From assembly GCF_004332155.1 (NCBI RefSeq), contig NZ_SJDV01000001.1, forward strand, positions 1 to 64,000: 64,000 nt of DNA, given 5' to 3'. The position numbers were made by a program, and so were the translations under genes. Below, piece after piece: positions 1 through 7,419 of this stretch (its first letter is position 1; every line of letters starts with the position of its first letter). The notes below the pieces were generated by a model that worked only from the letters and a program-made list of their open reading frames with translations, made no database searches and had not been told where the DNA came from. Origin of the DNA: Gramella sp. KN1008 (GTDB lineage Bacteria > Bacteroidota > Bacteroidia > Flavobacteriales > Flavobacteriaceae).

Positions 1-150
1 AGTGATATTATTCATTTATTGATTTTACTTGAAATGAGAATTAGTGCAAATGGTGAACTAATAAGTATTACAAACCAAACTTCAATTCTTTTGATATTTT
101 TCTTAAAAGAAACAATTAGAAGTAGAAGACAATAAATGAATAATATCACT
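1..150. repeat. Perfect 21-bp inverted repeat, arms 1-21 and 130-150
   Basis: Bases 1-21 are the exact reverse complement of bases 130-150, with 108 bases between the arms. The match begins at the first base of the window, so the left arm may continue outside it. Both arms lie in the small membrane-protein gene on the minus strand, and the left arm holds its stop codon. A 21-base exact match within 150 bases is not expected by chance. It could be a true inverted repeat, an invertible segment or a fold-back assembly artefact at a contig end. Confidence 0.75.
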
Positions 151-281
151 GAAGTTATTCTCAGTGTATCAATAATATTTCCAAATGCTGATCCTCCTTG
201 ATCTGTTGCAATAAAGAAAATGCAAAGTAAGAAAGCCAAAAATGGAATTGCTACCAATATTTTCGTATCAATATTTTTCAT
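12..281 (-). CDS. Small hypothetical membrane protein
   Basis: I do not recognise the family. The 89-residue product starts MKNIDTK and has three hydrophobic segments (about residues 8-26, 39-57 and 67-83), the last two separated by a basic loop with KKNIKR. This suggests a small inner-membrane protein. I chose the ATG at 281; an in-frame TTG at 299 would add six residues. G+C is about 28% over the first 300 bases by my count, far below prs (about 53% over 601-660), so this may be accessory DNA. The last codons lie in the inverted repeat at the window edge, so the C-terminus may not be the natural one. Confidence 0.5.
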   Translation of the reverse strand: MKNIDTKILVAIPFLAFLLCIFFIATDQGGSAFGNIIDTLRITSVILFIYCLLLLIVSFKKNIKRIEVWFVILISSPFALILISSKINK

Positions 282-299
282 CTTCCGGCTTGTTGCCAA

Positions 300-499
300 C
301 TCGTTATATTCCCCAAAAAACTATAGGATTAACTCATAGAATTCCAGATAACGAAAATTGGATTATAAAGCTAATATTTTTAATTAAGATCTTACGGTTA
401 GCTGTGTAATAAATTGGGTTAAAAAAGGGAAATTTCTCTTTCCTCCTTAAGAATCCTTCCAACTGCCCTGTTTTATTCTCAACCGCAAGGAATAATTTT
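300..499. other. AT-rich intergenic stretch before prs
   Basis: No gene is visible between the small membrane protein and the prs promoter. A 7-bp inverted repeat, TCGTTAT (301-307) and ATAACGA (348-354), is the only structure I see. I cannot assign it a role. Confidence 0.4.
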
Positions 500-507
500 T
501 AAATTTG
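500..507 (+). promoter_or_regulatory. Candidate -7 box for prs
   Basis: TAAATTTG matches the Bacteroidota -7 consensus TAnnTTTG and lies 40 nt before the prs ATG. No TTG is seen 19 nt upstream, so only the -7 half is supported. Confidence 0.5.
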
Positions 508-547
508 CATTGACTAAACGTAAACACACACAACAAAACAACACAAC

Positions 548-1486
548 ATGTCTGCAACTACAGAAGCCAAGATCTTTAACTGTACGCAAAGCCGGGAACT
601 GGCCGAGAATATCGCCGCGAAGTACGGTTCCAAACTGGGAAATGTGATCACCTCCACCTATAGCGACGGTGAGTTCCAGCCCTCTTTTGAAGAATCCGTT
701 CGCGGTTCCAGGGTCTTTATCATAGGCTCCACGCACCCGGGAAGCGATCACCTTATGGAAATGCTCCTTATGCTGGATGCCGCCAAAAGAGCTTCTGCCA
801 GGCATATCACCGCGGTGATCCCTTATTTTGGCTGGGCAAGACAGGACCGAAAGGATAAACCCCGTGTGCCTATCGCGGCCAAGATGATCGCCAGCATCCT
901 GGAAACTGCCGGCGCTACAAGGATCATCACCATGGACCTTCATGCCGACCAGATCCAGGGATTCTTTGAAAGACCCGTGGATCATCTTTACGCAAGTACC
1001 ATCTTCCTGCCTCACCTTAGAGAGCTGGGACTTGATAACCTTACCATAGCTTCACCGGATATGGGTGGTTCAAAAAGAGCCTATGCCTATTCAAAGGCCC
1101 TTGAAAGTGATGTGGTGATCTGCTACAAGCAAAGAGCCAAGGCCAACGTGATCTCCCATATGGAACTTATTGGTGACGTGACAGGAAAGAACGTGGTACT
1201 GGTAGACGATATGGTAGATACCGCCGGAACTCTTACCAAGGCTGCCGATGTGATGATGGAGCGTGGCGCGCTTAGCGTACGTGCCATCTGTACCCACCCG
1301 GTACTTTCGGGAGAGGCCTACGACAGGATAGAAAAATCAAAACTACAGGAGCTTATCGTTACAGATTCAATTCCGCTAAAACAGGAAAGCAATAAGATCA
1401 AAGTGGTTAGCTGTGCCGGACTTTTCGCCGATGTGATGAACCGTGTGAACGAGAACCGTTCCATAAGCTCGAAATTCATTATGTAA
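548..1486 (+). CDS. prs: Ribose-phosphate pyrophosphokinase
   Basis: Makes PRPP from ribose 5-phosphate and ATP, supplying purine, pyrimidine, histidine, tryptophan and NAD synthesis in the cytoplasm. The 312-residue length is normal for bacterial Prs. Visible signatures are FGWARQDRKD followed by KMIA near residues 94-120, the MDLHADQIQGFF metal/ATP segment, and the PRPP loop VVLVDDMVDTAGT at about 215-227. In related genomes prs is usually followed directly by rplY and pth. Here a minus-strand ppx gene and extragenic palindromes separate prs from that pair. The identification is secure. Confidence 0.97.
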   Translation: MSATTEAKIFNCTQSRELAENIAAKYGSKLGNVITSTYSDGEFQPSFEESVRGSRVFIIGSTHPGSDHLMEMLLMLDAAKRASARHITAVIPYFGWARQDRKDKPRVPIAAKMIASILETAGATRIITMDLHADQIQGFFERPVDHLYASTIFLPHLRELGLDNLTIASPDMGGSKRAYAYSKALESDVVICYKQRAKANVISHMELIGDVTGKNVVLVDDMVDTAGTLTKAADVMMERGALSVRAICTHPVLSGEAYDRIEKSKLQELIVTDSIPLKQESNKIKVVSCAGLFADVMNRVNENRSISSKFIM

Positions 1487-1493
1487 TTTATAC

Positions 1494-1525
1494 CTGTCAC
1501 ACTGAGCGGAGTCGAAGTGTGGCAG
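1494..1525. repeat. Extragenic palindrome (CACACTGAGCG...AGTGTG type)
   Basis: CTGTCACACT (1494-1503) pairs with AGTGTGGCAG (1516-1525): 10 bp with one G-T pair and a 12-nt loop. I know this type as a multicopy intergenic palindrome in Bacteroidota. It starts 8 nt after the prs stop. Confidence 0.65.
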
Positions 1526-1534
1526 ATCCTTTAG

Positions 1535-1589
1535 ATCATTGCGAGCAAAGTGATCTGTTTGCCTGTGTTCGCAATGATTTTCTTTTTTT
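1535..1589 (+). terminator. Nested palindrome with T-tract; likely prs terminator
   Basis: ATCATTGCGA (1535-1544) is the exact complement of TCGCAATGAT (1569-1578). An inner hairpin GCAAA/TTTGC (1545-1549, 1558-1562) extends the stem, and a T-rich run follows at 1578-1588. The fold would end prs transcription before it enters the convergent ppx gene. It also looks like a multicopy extragenic repeat. Confidence 0.6.
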
Positions 1590-1594
1590 GCTAC

Positions 1595-1617
1595 CGTCCT
1601 GAGCCTGTCGAAGGGCG
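1595..1617. repeat. Extragenic repeat of CCTGAGCCTGTCGAAGG type
   Basis: The segment carries CGTCCTGAGCCTGTCGAAGG, a string I know as a dispersed intergenic repeat in Bacteroidota and other phyla. It is the third of four different repeat units between prs and ppx. Confidence 0.5.
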
Positions 1618-1639
1618 ATTGGTTTCAGTGATAGCCACG

Positions 1640-1664
1640 TCATCCTGAACTTGTTTCAGGATCT
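1640..1664. repeat. Extragenic palindrome ATCCTGAA-N5-TTCAGGAT
   Basis: ATCCTGAA (1642-1649) and TTCAGGAT (1655-1662) are exact complements separated by CTTGT. This is a widespread REP-like palindrome. It lies 11 nt past the ppx stop, where it could help end ppx transcription. Confidence 0.65.
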
Positions 1665-1675
1665 TAACGAGCAGT

Positions 1676-3274
1676 TTACTTACCGGTTTCGACGGGAATA
1701 TTCGCGTCCTGCTCCACGGCATAGATCTCAAGTTCCTTCCCGGTGATTTCCTCAAAGAGTTCCTTTTTCCTCATCGCACCCCATATCTCCAGTTCGGGAT
1801 CTCCCTGGGTGGTGATATAGAATTTTATAACTTCGGCGCCTTTTTCTATTTCCAGTTCCTGCACGTTCTGGTAATGGCTGCGGTCCAGTCCGTCGGCCAC
1901 CCTTAAGATACCCGATAATCTTTTCACCCTTTGTTTCAGGTCACTGTCCAGTTTCCGGTAGAATTTATGTCGTTTCCTGGGTACGGACCTGCGATGGTAC
2001 CTCGCCACATTGGCCATAAGGCTTATTTCATCAGCCGTAAAGCCCCGAAGATCGGCATGCATGATGAGGTAAAGCGCATGTTTATGGTGTTTGCGGTGGG
2101 AGATATAATAACCAATATCATGCATATACGTGGCATATTCCAGCAGTTCCCGGTCTTCTTTCTTTAGCTTCAGCTCCTTCCGGAATTCATCGAAGATCTG
2201 CAGGGCCAGCTGCGCAACGTGGGTAGAATGTTCCTTCATCCAGTTGCACTTGCGAAGCAGCTCGAACACACTCCTTTTCCGCGGATCCGAAAATCTCGCC
2301 ATAAGAGGTAAGCTGGATCTTTCCTTGTTTATATAGTTGAGGATGATCCCGTCCCGCAAGGCAGCTTCAGAGATCTTTATATTCTGAATATTGAATTCCT
2401 CGATAAGGAATTTCACCAGCACCATTCCCGGGTTGATGATGTCTATGCGTTTTTCGTCCAGCTCCTTTTCTTTTGCCCGTTCTTTCCGGTTGAGCTTTAT
2501 AAAGTTCTCATAGAACGGAAGGAATTCGTCATCATGGTACACCAGTTCGTTAAGCGTCATGGCCGAACTGATGGAATTGCGCTGGGCTATCATCGCCGCG
2601 ATATTCTCCATGGTCCCCGAAGAACCAATGATCGTCTTCACCGAATGTTCGCTGACCACTTCTGAAATTTCCTTCAGGGTTTCCCGGTAGTGTTCCCAAA
2701 GCTCCTTTATCTCTTTCTGGGTTATGGGGTCGTTTCTGACGAATCGTGCGGCCATCCTGGCCACTCCAAGTTTAAAGCTGTTGTAGTAGATGAACTCTTC
2801 ATTGTTACCCACTATAAATTCAACGCTACCCCCGCCGATATCCACCATGAGTACCATCTCATCATCCATGGCGATGCTGTGCCTAACGGCGTAACCTATC
2901 ATCTCGGCTTCCCTTTTTCCCGGGATCGCACGGGCCTTGATCCCCACTTCATCTATCATTCGCTGGATAAAATCACCACCGTTCTTTGCCTCCCTTATGG
3001 CGCTGGTGGCAAAGGCCAGGATCTCTTCCACGTCCTTGCTGTCACACAGGAATTTGATGCGTTTAAGAGCATCCAGCCCCCGTTGCATGGCATCTTCACT
3101 AAGGTGATCTTTCATGCCTTTTTCGGCCAGGATCACCATTTCCTTCAGTTTGTCTATGGTCCTGTAGCTGCCGTCTGGATACAGGTCTACCAGGACGGCG
3201 TGAAAGGAATTCGTGCCAAGGTCTATGGCCGCGATCCTTTTGGTTGGAGTTGAATTGTCTGGTATCTCGCTCAT
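1676..3274 (-). CDS. Ppx/GppA exopolyphosphatase with HD domain
   Basis: Predicted to hydrolyse inorganic polyphosphate and/or pppGpp. The 532 residues show the sugar-kinase/actin-like fold: DLGTNSFH near residue 18, PGKREAEMIGYAV near 118, VDIGGGSVEF near 144 and IGSSGTMENIA near 217. The C-terminal third holds an HD-type region with YMHDIGYY and HKHAL. This is the long form of the family with the C-terminal HD extension. Sequence alone cannot decide between Ppx and GppA activity. The gene converges on prs and diverges from rplY, with extragenic palindromes on both sides. Confidence 0.9.
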   Translation of the reverse strand: MSEIPDNSTPTKRIAAIDLGTNSFHAVLVDLYPDGSYRTIDKLKEMVILAEKGMKDHLSEDAMQRGLDALKRIKFLCDSKDVEEILAFATSAIREAKNGGDFIQRMIDEVGIKARAIPGKREAEMIGYAVRHSIAMDDEMVLMVDIGGGSVEFIVGNNEEFIYYNSFKLGVARMAARFVRNDPITQKEIKELWEHYRETLKEISEVVSEHSVKTIIGSSGTMENIAAMIAQRNSISSAMTLNELVYHDDEFLPFYENFIKLNRKERAKEKELDEKRIDIINPGMVLVKFLIEEFNIQNIKISEAALRDGIILNYINKERSSLPLMARFSDPRKRSVFELLRKCNWMKEHSTHVAQLALQIFDEFRKELKLKKEDRELLEYATYMHDIGYYISHRKHHKHALYLIMHADLRGFTADEISLMANVARYHRRSVPRKRHKFYRKLDSDLKQRVKRLSGILRVADGLDRSHYQNVQELEIEKGAEVIKFYITTQGDPELEIWGAMRKKELFEEITGKELEIYAVEQDANIPVETGK

Positions 3275-3390
3275 AATCTTAAAGCTGAAGCCGGTTTGCG
3301 TAACCTTCAGCTGAACTAATTTTCATATCCACTTCAATTTAAGGATTTTTGGACTGAAAAAATGATAAGACTATGTGAATGTTGGAAGTT

Positions 3391-3440
3391 AGAAGTTAGA
3401 ATTTGGAATTACGAAGGTCTGCTTCTAAATTCTAACTTCT
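3391..3440. repeat. 18-bp inverted repeat of TTAGAA-type intergenic sequence
   Basis: Bases 3391-3408 pair with 3423-3440 across a 14-nt loop. All positions pair except one that would be G-U in RNA. The arms are built from repeating AAGTTAGAA-like heptamers, and similar TACGAA/TTCGTA words lie next to them. This looks like a lineage-specific dispersed intergenic repeat. The 312-base space between the divergent ppx and rplY genes otherwise holds only the rplY promoter. Confidence 0.6.
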
Positions 3441-3500
3441 TATTTCGTACTTCTACAGAACTTTTTCTGCTTCAGGGTTTTATAGATAAATAAAAACGCT

Positions 3501-3508
3501 TACTTTTG
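3501..3508 (+). promoter_or_regulatory. Candidate -7 box for rplY
   Basis: TACTTTTG matches TAnnTTTG. It runs straight into TTTGCAGCCTGAAA, a 14-mer also found at the atpD promoter. A TTTT, not TTG, sits 19 nt upstream. The implied leader is about 75 nt. Confidence 0.55.
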
Positions 3509-3586
3509 CAGCCTGAAATTTTTACGCAAATGAAGGCGGTTCACACCAGAACTTGACGACATTTGTTAACCAAAACTCATTTTATA

Positions 3587-4246
3587 ATGAAATCAATTAC
3601 GATCAACGGATCTAAAAGAGAAAGCGTAGGCAAGAAGGCAACTAAGGCACTACGTAATGCTGGACAGGTTCCTTGCGTATTGTACGGGGTAGAAGGTGAT
3701 CCACTACACTTTGCAGCAGAGGAAATAGCGTTCCAGAGTTTAGTGTATACACCAGACGTACACACTGTAAAAATCAAGTTGAAAGATGGAGAGTCTTATG
3801 CCGCGATCCTTCAGGATATCCAGTTTCATCCTGTAACTGATGCGATCCAGCACATGGATTTCTATCAGATCTTTGACGACAAGCCAATTACCATGGAAAT
3901 CCCAATCCACACTGAAGGTGTTGCAAGAGGGGTTAAGAACGGTGGTGTACTACGTTACAACCTTCGTCGTCTAAAAGTAAGAGGATTGCCAGGAGATCTT
4001 CCAGATTATATCGTAGCTAACGTGACCAAACTTAAGATCGGTCAGAAGTTATATGTAACTGCCGTAGCCAGCGATGACTATAAGATCCAGCATCCGGATA
4101 ACACTGTAATCTGTCAGGTAAGAACTTCACGTAACATCGTTGAAGATCTTGAAGACGAAGATGAAGATGAAGTAGCAGCAGATGAAGTACCAGCTTCTGA
4201 AGTTGATAGCGAAGCTGCAGTGAAAGAAGGAGAAGATAAAGAATAA
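3587..4246 (+). CDS. rplY: Large ribosomal subunit protein bL25 (Ctc/TL5 form)
   Basis: Binds 5S rRNA in the 50S subunit. The 219-residue product has the N-terminal L25 domain ([18 protein letters not shown]... VPCVLYG) and the C-terminal TL5/CTC beta domain (about 95-185), so it is the long general-stress form rather than the short E. coli L25. The last 35 residues are strongly acidic. I chose the ATG at 3587; an in-frame TTG at 3563 would add eight residues with no family support. It probably shares a cluster with pth, but a strong terminator separates the two. Confidence 0.95.
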   Translation: MKSITINGSKRESVGKKATKALRNAGQVPCVLYGVEGDPLHFAAEEIAFQSLVYTPDVHTVKIKLKDGESYAAILQDIQFHPVTDAIQHMDFYQIFDDKPITMEIPIHTEGVARGVKNGGVLRYNLRRLKVRGLPGDLPDYIVANVTKLKIGQKLYVTAVASDDYKIQHPDNTVICQVRTSRNIVEDLEDEDEDEVAADEVPASEVDSEAAVKEGEDKE

Positions 4247-4265
4247 ATTTTCTTTAGCATATACT

Positions 4266-4310
4266 AAGCATTCCCTGATTGGATCTTTCCAATTTCGGAA
4301 TGCTTTTTTA
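4266..4310 (+). terminator. Rho-independent terminator after rplY
   Basis: AAGCATTCC (4266-4274) pairs with GGAATGCTT (4297-4305). An inner TTGGA/TCCAA stem and a run of six T follow the standard terminator pattern, 20 nt after the rplY stop. Confidence 0.88.
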
Positions 4311-4393
4311 TTTAATATGAATTTTGATCCCGCTCTTCGTAATTAAGATTTAAAAGTATCTGATAAATTTTATCTTTACCAAAACAAAATTGG

Positions 4394-5020
4394 ATGCTTT
4401 CATTCTTTGGAAGGATTTTAGGAAAAAAGGAGACCGGGAAGAAAACAGATCCCATGAAGAAATTTTTGATCGTTGGTCTGGGAAATATCGGCCCTAAATA
4501 CGAGAATACCAGGCATAATGTAGGATTTAAGATCCTGGATGAACTTGCCCGCGAAAAAGAAGTAGCTTTTGAGACTCAGAAGCTGGGAGATGTGGCGACC
4601 CTTAGATTCAAGGGCCGCACCTTCGTTCTGCTTAAACCCAGTACCTATATGAACCTTAGCGGTAAGGCCGTGAACTACTGGATGCAGAAAGAAAAGATTT
4701 CACTCGAGAACTTACTGGTGGTTACAGATGACCTTAATTTGCCTTTTGGTACGTTAAGGCTTAAGACCAAGGGCAGTGATGGAGGACATAACGGGCTCAA
4801 GGATATCCAGACGCAGCTTAATACCACAAAATACAACCGGTTCAGATTCGGGATAAGCGATGAGTTTTCCCAGGGCCAGCAGGTGAACTATGTACTGGGC
4901 GAATGGTCTCCCGGGGAAGAAGAAAAATTGGCAGAGCGTTTAAAGACCTCGGCAGAGCTTATCCTTTCCTTTGGAACCGCAGGGGTATCAAATACAATGA
5001 ACGCCTACAACGGGAAATAG
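4394..5020 (+). CDS. pth: Peptidyl-tRNA hydrolase
   Basis: Releases tRNA from peptidyl-tRNA that drops off the ribosome. After a basic N-terminal extension of about 20 residues, the canonical domain starts MKKFLIVGLGNIGPKYENTRHNVGF, with the catalytic His in RHNVG. KPSTYMNLSG and GSDGGHNGLKDI are the other family motifs. The 208 residues include the extension, which many flavobacterial Pth proteins have; starting at the internal Met (4457) would give a standard 187-residue enzyme. TATCTTTA at 4371-4378 is a one-mismatch -7 box. Confidence 0.95.
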   Translation: MLSFFGRILGKKETGKKTDPMKKFLIVGLGNIGPKYENTRHNVGFKILDELAREKEVAFETQKLGDVATLRFKGRTFVLLKPSTYMNLSGKAVNYWMQKEKISLENLLVVTDDLNLPFGTLRLKTKGSDGGHNGLKDIQTQLNTTKYNRFRFGISDEFSQGQQVNYVLGEWSPGEEEKLAERLKTSAELILSFGTAGVSNTMNAYNGK

Positions 5021-5101
5021 GAATTGAAAGCAAGAAAAAGGAATATTGAATACCAATCTTTTTAAATTTAGCAGATCCTTTGATTGGTGAATTTTATTTA
5101 A

Positions 5102-6040
5102 ATGAAAGAACATAAAGGAGCAAACTCGTTCATAAGTGAAAGACAAACGGTGGTGACCATTGGTACTTTTGACGGGGTTCATGCGGGACACAGGAAGATC
5201 ATAGAACGGCTGGTGAATTCTGCACGCGCCAATAATCTGGACTCGGTAGTCCTCACGTTCTTTCCGCATCCAAGAATGGTGCTGCAAAAGGAAAGCGGCA
5301 TCCAGCTTATAAACACTATAGAAGAAAGAAAACAACTTCTTGAGGAAACCGGGATAGATCACCTGGTGATACATCCTTTCACACACCAGTTTTCAAGACT
5401 TACTGCCCTGGAATTCGTTCGGGATATCCTGGTAACCAAACTAAAGGCTAAAAAGATCATTATTGGGTATGACCACCGGTTTGGCAGAAATCGTACGGCA
5501 GATATCAATGATCTGAAGAATTTTGGAGAGGAATTCGGGTTTGAAGTAGAGGAGATAAGTCAGCAGGATGTGGAGCAGGTGGCTGTAAGTTCTACCAAGA
5601 TACGGAATGCTCTTCTGGAAGGCAGGGTGGAAAGGGCCAATATGTACCTTCAGCATCCATTCACCTTAACAGGAACTATCGTAAAGGGTCGTGGGATTGG
5701 GAAGGACCTGGGTTTTCCCACCGCCAATCTGGAATTAAAGGAAGACTATAAGCTTATCCCCAAGAACGGTGTGTATGTGATAAGAGCCTTAATAGATGGC
5801 GAAATGTGCTATGGGATGATGAACATAGGTACTAATCCTACGGTGGGCGGAAAAGAGAAGACCATAGAATCCTATTTCTTTGATCTTGACAAGGACCTTT
5901 ATGATAAGAAGCTGCAAATTCAGCTCCTGGTAAGGATAAGGGATGAGAAGAAGTTCGGGTCGGTGAAAGAACTGAAGCTTGCCATGAGGCAGGACCAGGC
6001 ATTTTCAATACAATACATCAGGGATAATTATGGTCAATAG
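5102..6040 (+). CDS. ribF: Bifunctional riboflavin kinase/FAD synthetase
   Basis: Converts riboflavin to FMN and then FAD. The 312-residue protein has the N-terminal adenylyltransferase domain (GTFDGVHAGHRKII near residue 21, with the HxGH nucleotidyl-transfer motif) and the C-terminal kinase domain (GKDLGFPTANL near 200, then NGVYV). It is full length. The stop overlaps the start of the next gene by 11 bases, so the two are probably co-expressed. Confidence 0.96.
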   Translation: MKEHKGANSFISERQTVVTIGTFDGVHAGHRKIIERLVNSARANNLDSVVLTFFPHPRMVLQKESGIQLINTIEERKQLLEETGIDHLVIHPFTHQFSRLTALEFVRDILVTKLKAKKIIIGYDHRFGRNRTADINDLKNFGEEFGFEVEEISQQDVEQVAVSSTKIRNALLEGRVERANMYLQHPFTLTGTIVKGRGIGKDLGFPTANLELKEDYKLIPKNGVYVIRALIDGEMCYGMMNIGTNPTVGGKEKTIESYFFDLDKDLYDKKLQIQLLVRIRDEKKFGSVKELKLAMRQDQAFSIQYIRDNYGQ

Positions 6041-7349
6041 ATGGCTTTTCAAACAGGTCGATAATTCCGGACTGGTAGTTTTCCGGGTTTTTTTCGGTTT
6101 GTTGATAGCTGTCGAGGCCTTTGGTTCCATCTTCTCGGGATGGGTAAGGCGCACCATGGTAGAACCGGATTTCACCTTTAATTTTATAGGTTTTGAATTC
6201 CTTCAACCCCTTCCGGGAAACGGGATGATCTGGTATTATGCGGTTATGGGCGTCTTTGGCGTCTTCGTGATGCTGGGCTTTAAATACAGGATGAGCATGA
6301 TAGCCTACACTATTATGTGGGCCGGTGTTTACCTGATGCAGAAATCCTCTTATAATAATCATTACTACCTGCTCATGCTGGTGAATTTCATCATGTGTTT
6401 CCTGCCGGCAAACAGGTGGTTCTCGCTGGATGCCAGGATGAACCCCTCCATCAGGAGGATCTCCATGCCACGGTGGGTATGGGTGATGATCGTTCTGCAA
6501 CTCTGGATCGTCTATACCTACGCTTCGGTGGCGAAGATGTACCCGGACTGGCTGGACGGTAGTTTTCCCGCGCTTTTAATGAAATCAAAGGATGATTACT
6601 GGCTGGTGGGTGAATTTCTGCAGGAATGGTGGGTGAGATATGCGATCGCCTATTTCGGGCTGATCTTCGACCTGCTAATCATTCCATTATTATTATGGAA
6701 AAAGACAAGGTTGCCTGCATTCCTGGCTGCCATATTCTTTCATCTTTTCAATAGCTTCATTTTCCATATCGGCATATTCCCGTATATGTCTTTAGCCTTC
6801 TGTATCTTATTTTTTCCTGCTGAAGCGATCAATAGGATATTCCTGCGCGGTAAAAAGGAATTTTATGATAAGGCTGAAGTAATAGTGCCATCCTGGCGTA
6901 ACCTGCTCCTGGTAAGTATGGCCGTATGGTTTACTATTCAGTTATGCCTGCCTTTGCGCCACTGGTTCTTTACCGATGATGTGCTGTGGACCGAGGAAGG
7001 TCATCGTCTTAGCTGGAGAATGATGCTAAGGGGCAAGAGTGGCCGGGCCGAATTCAAGGTGGTTGAAAAGGGGACCAGCGATACGATCTATATAAAAAAC
7101 TCTGATTATCTCACCAGGAAACAAAGAAGGGCAGTAACTTCCAAGCCTGATATGATCTGGCAGTTCGCACAGCGACTGGAAGAAGAATATGCTGAAAAAG
7201 GCAAGGAGGTAGAGGTCTATGTGGAAAGTAAAGTTAGTGTTAATGGCAGGCCTTATAAAACCCTTATCGACCCAAAAGTGGATCTTGCTGCAGAAGAATG
7301 GCAGCATTTTAAGCATCACGACTGGATTTTGCCTTCAGATTCAGACTGA
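6030..7349 (+). CDS. HTTM-domain, vitamin-K-carboxylase-like membrane protein
   Basis: A 439-residue polytopic protein with about eight hydrophobic segments through residue 310, then a soluble basic C-terminal part. The membrane part matches the HTTM domain shared with vitamin-K-dependent gamma-glutamyl carboxylase. NNHYYLL (H111) and VAKMYPDWLDG (K169) line up, from memory of the human enzyme, with GGCX H160 and K218, two catalytic residues. The substrate is unknown; no propeptide-bearing target is visible here. The start overlaps ribF by 11 bases, and serS follows after 70 bases from its own promoter. Confidence 0.8.
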   Translation: MVNRWLFKQVDNSGLVVFRVFFGLLIAVEAFGSIFSGWVRRTMVEPDFTFNFIGFEFLQPLPGNGMIWYYAVMGVFGVFVMLGFKYRMSMIAYTIMWAGVYLMQKSSYNNHYYLLMLVNFIMCFLPANRWFSLDARMNPSIRRISMPRWVWVMIVLQLWIVYTYASVAKMYPDWLDGSFPALLMKSKDDYWLVGEFLQEWWVRYAIAYFGLIFDLLIIPLLLWKKTRLPAFLAAIFFHLFNSFIFHIGIFPYMSLAFCILFFPAEAINRIFLRGKKEFYDKAEVIVPSWRNLLLVSMAVWFTIQLCLPLRHWFFTDDVLWTEEGHRLSWRMMLRGKSGRAEFKVVEKGTSDTIYIKNSDYLTRKQRRAVTSKPDMIWQFAQRLEEEYAEKGKEVEVYVESKVSVNGRPYKTLIDPKVDLAAEEWQHFKHHDWILPSDSD

Positions 7350-7368
7350 TTTTCTTCCCTGCTTTTGT

Positions 7369-7376
7369 TACATTTG
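7369..7376 (+). promoter_or_regulatory. Candidate -7 box for serS
   Basis: TACATTTG, followed by CAGC, matches TAnnTTTG and lies 43 nt before the serS start. No good -33 TTG is visible. Confidence 0.5.
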
Positions 7377-7419
7377 CAGCTTAGAAAAAATTATAAACGG
7401 TTAATAAAAATCCGGCCTT

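Noticed and set aside
300..360. TCGTTAT/ATAACGA inverted repeat beside a small gene, like an integron attC site
   Set aside because: The half-sites do not fit the RYYYAAC/GTTRRRY core well, no integrase is visible, and there is only one cassette-like gene at the window edge.
479..1015. Long open frame on the minus strand inside prs
   Set aside because: It is a frame shadow of prs, which has full family motifs on the plus strand; its translation has no recognisable domain. The same holds for the other antisense or offset frames within known genes.
3563..3586. TTG start for rplY giving eight more residues
   Set aside because: The ATG at 3587 matches the usual L25 N-terminus and there is no reason to prefer TTG.
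5063..5070. TAAATTTA as a promoter for ribF
   Set aside because: One mismatch in the -7 box and no TTG at 17-21 nt upstream; too weak to list.
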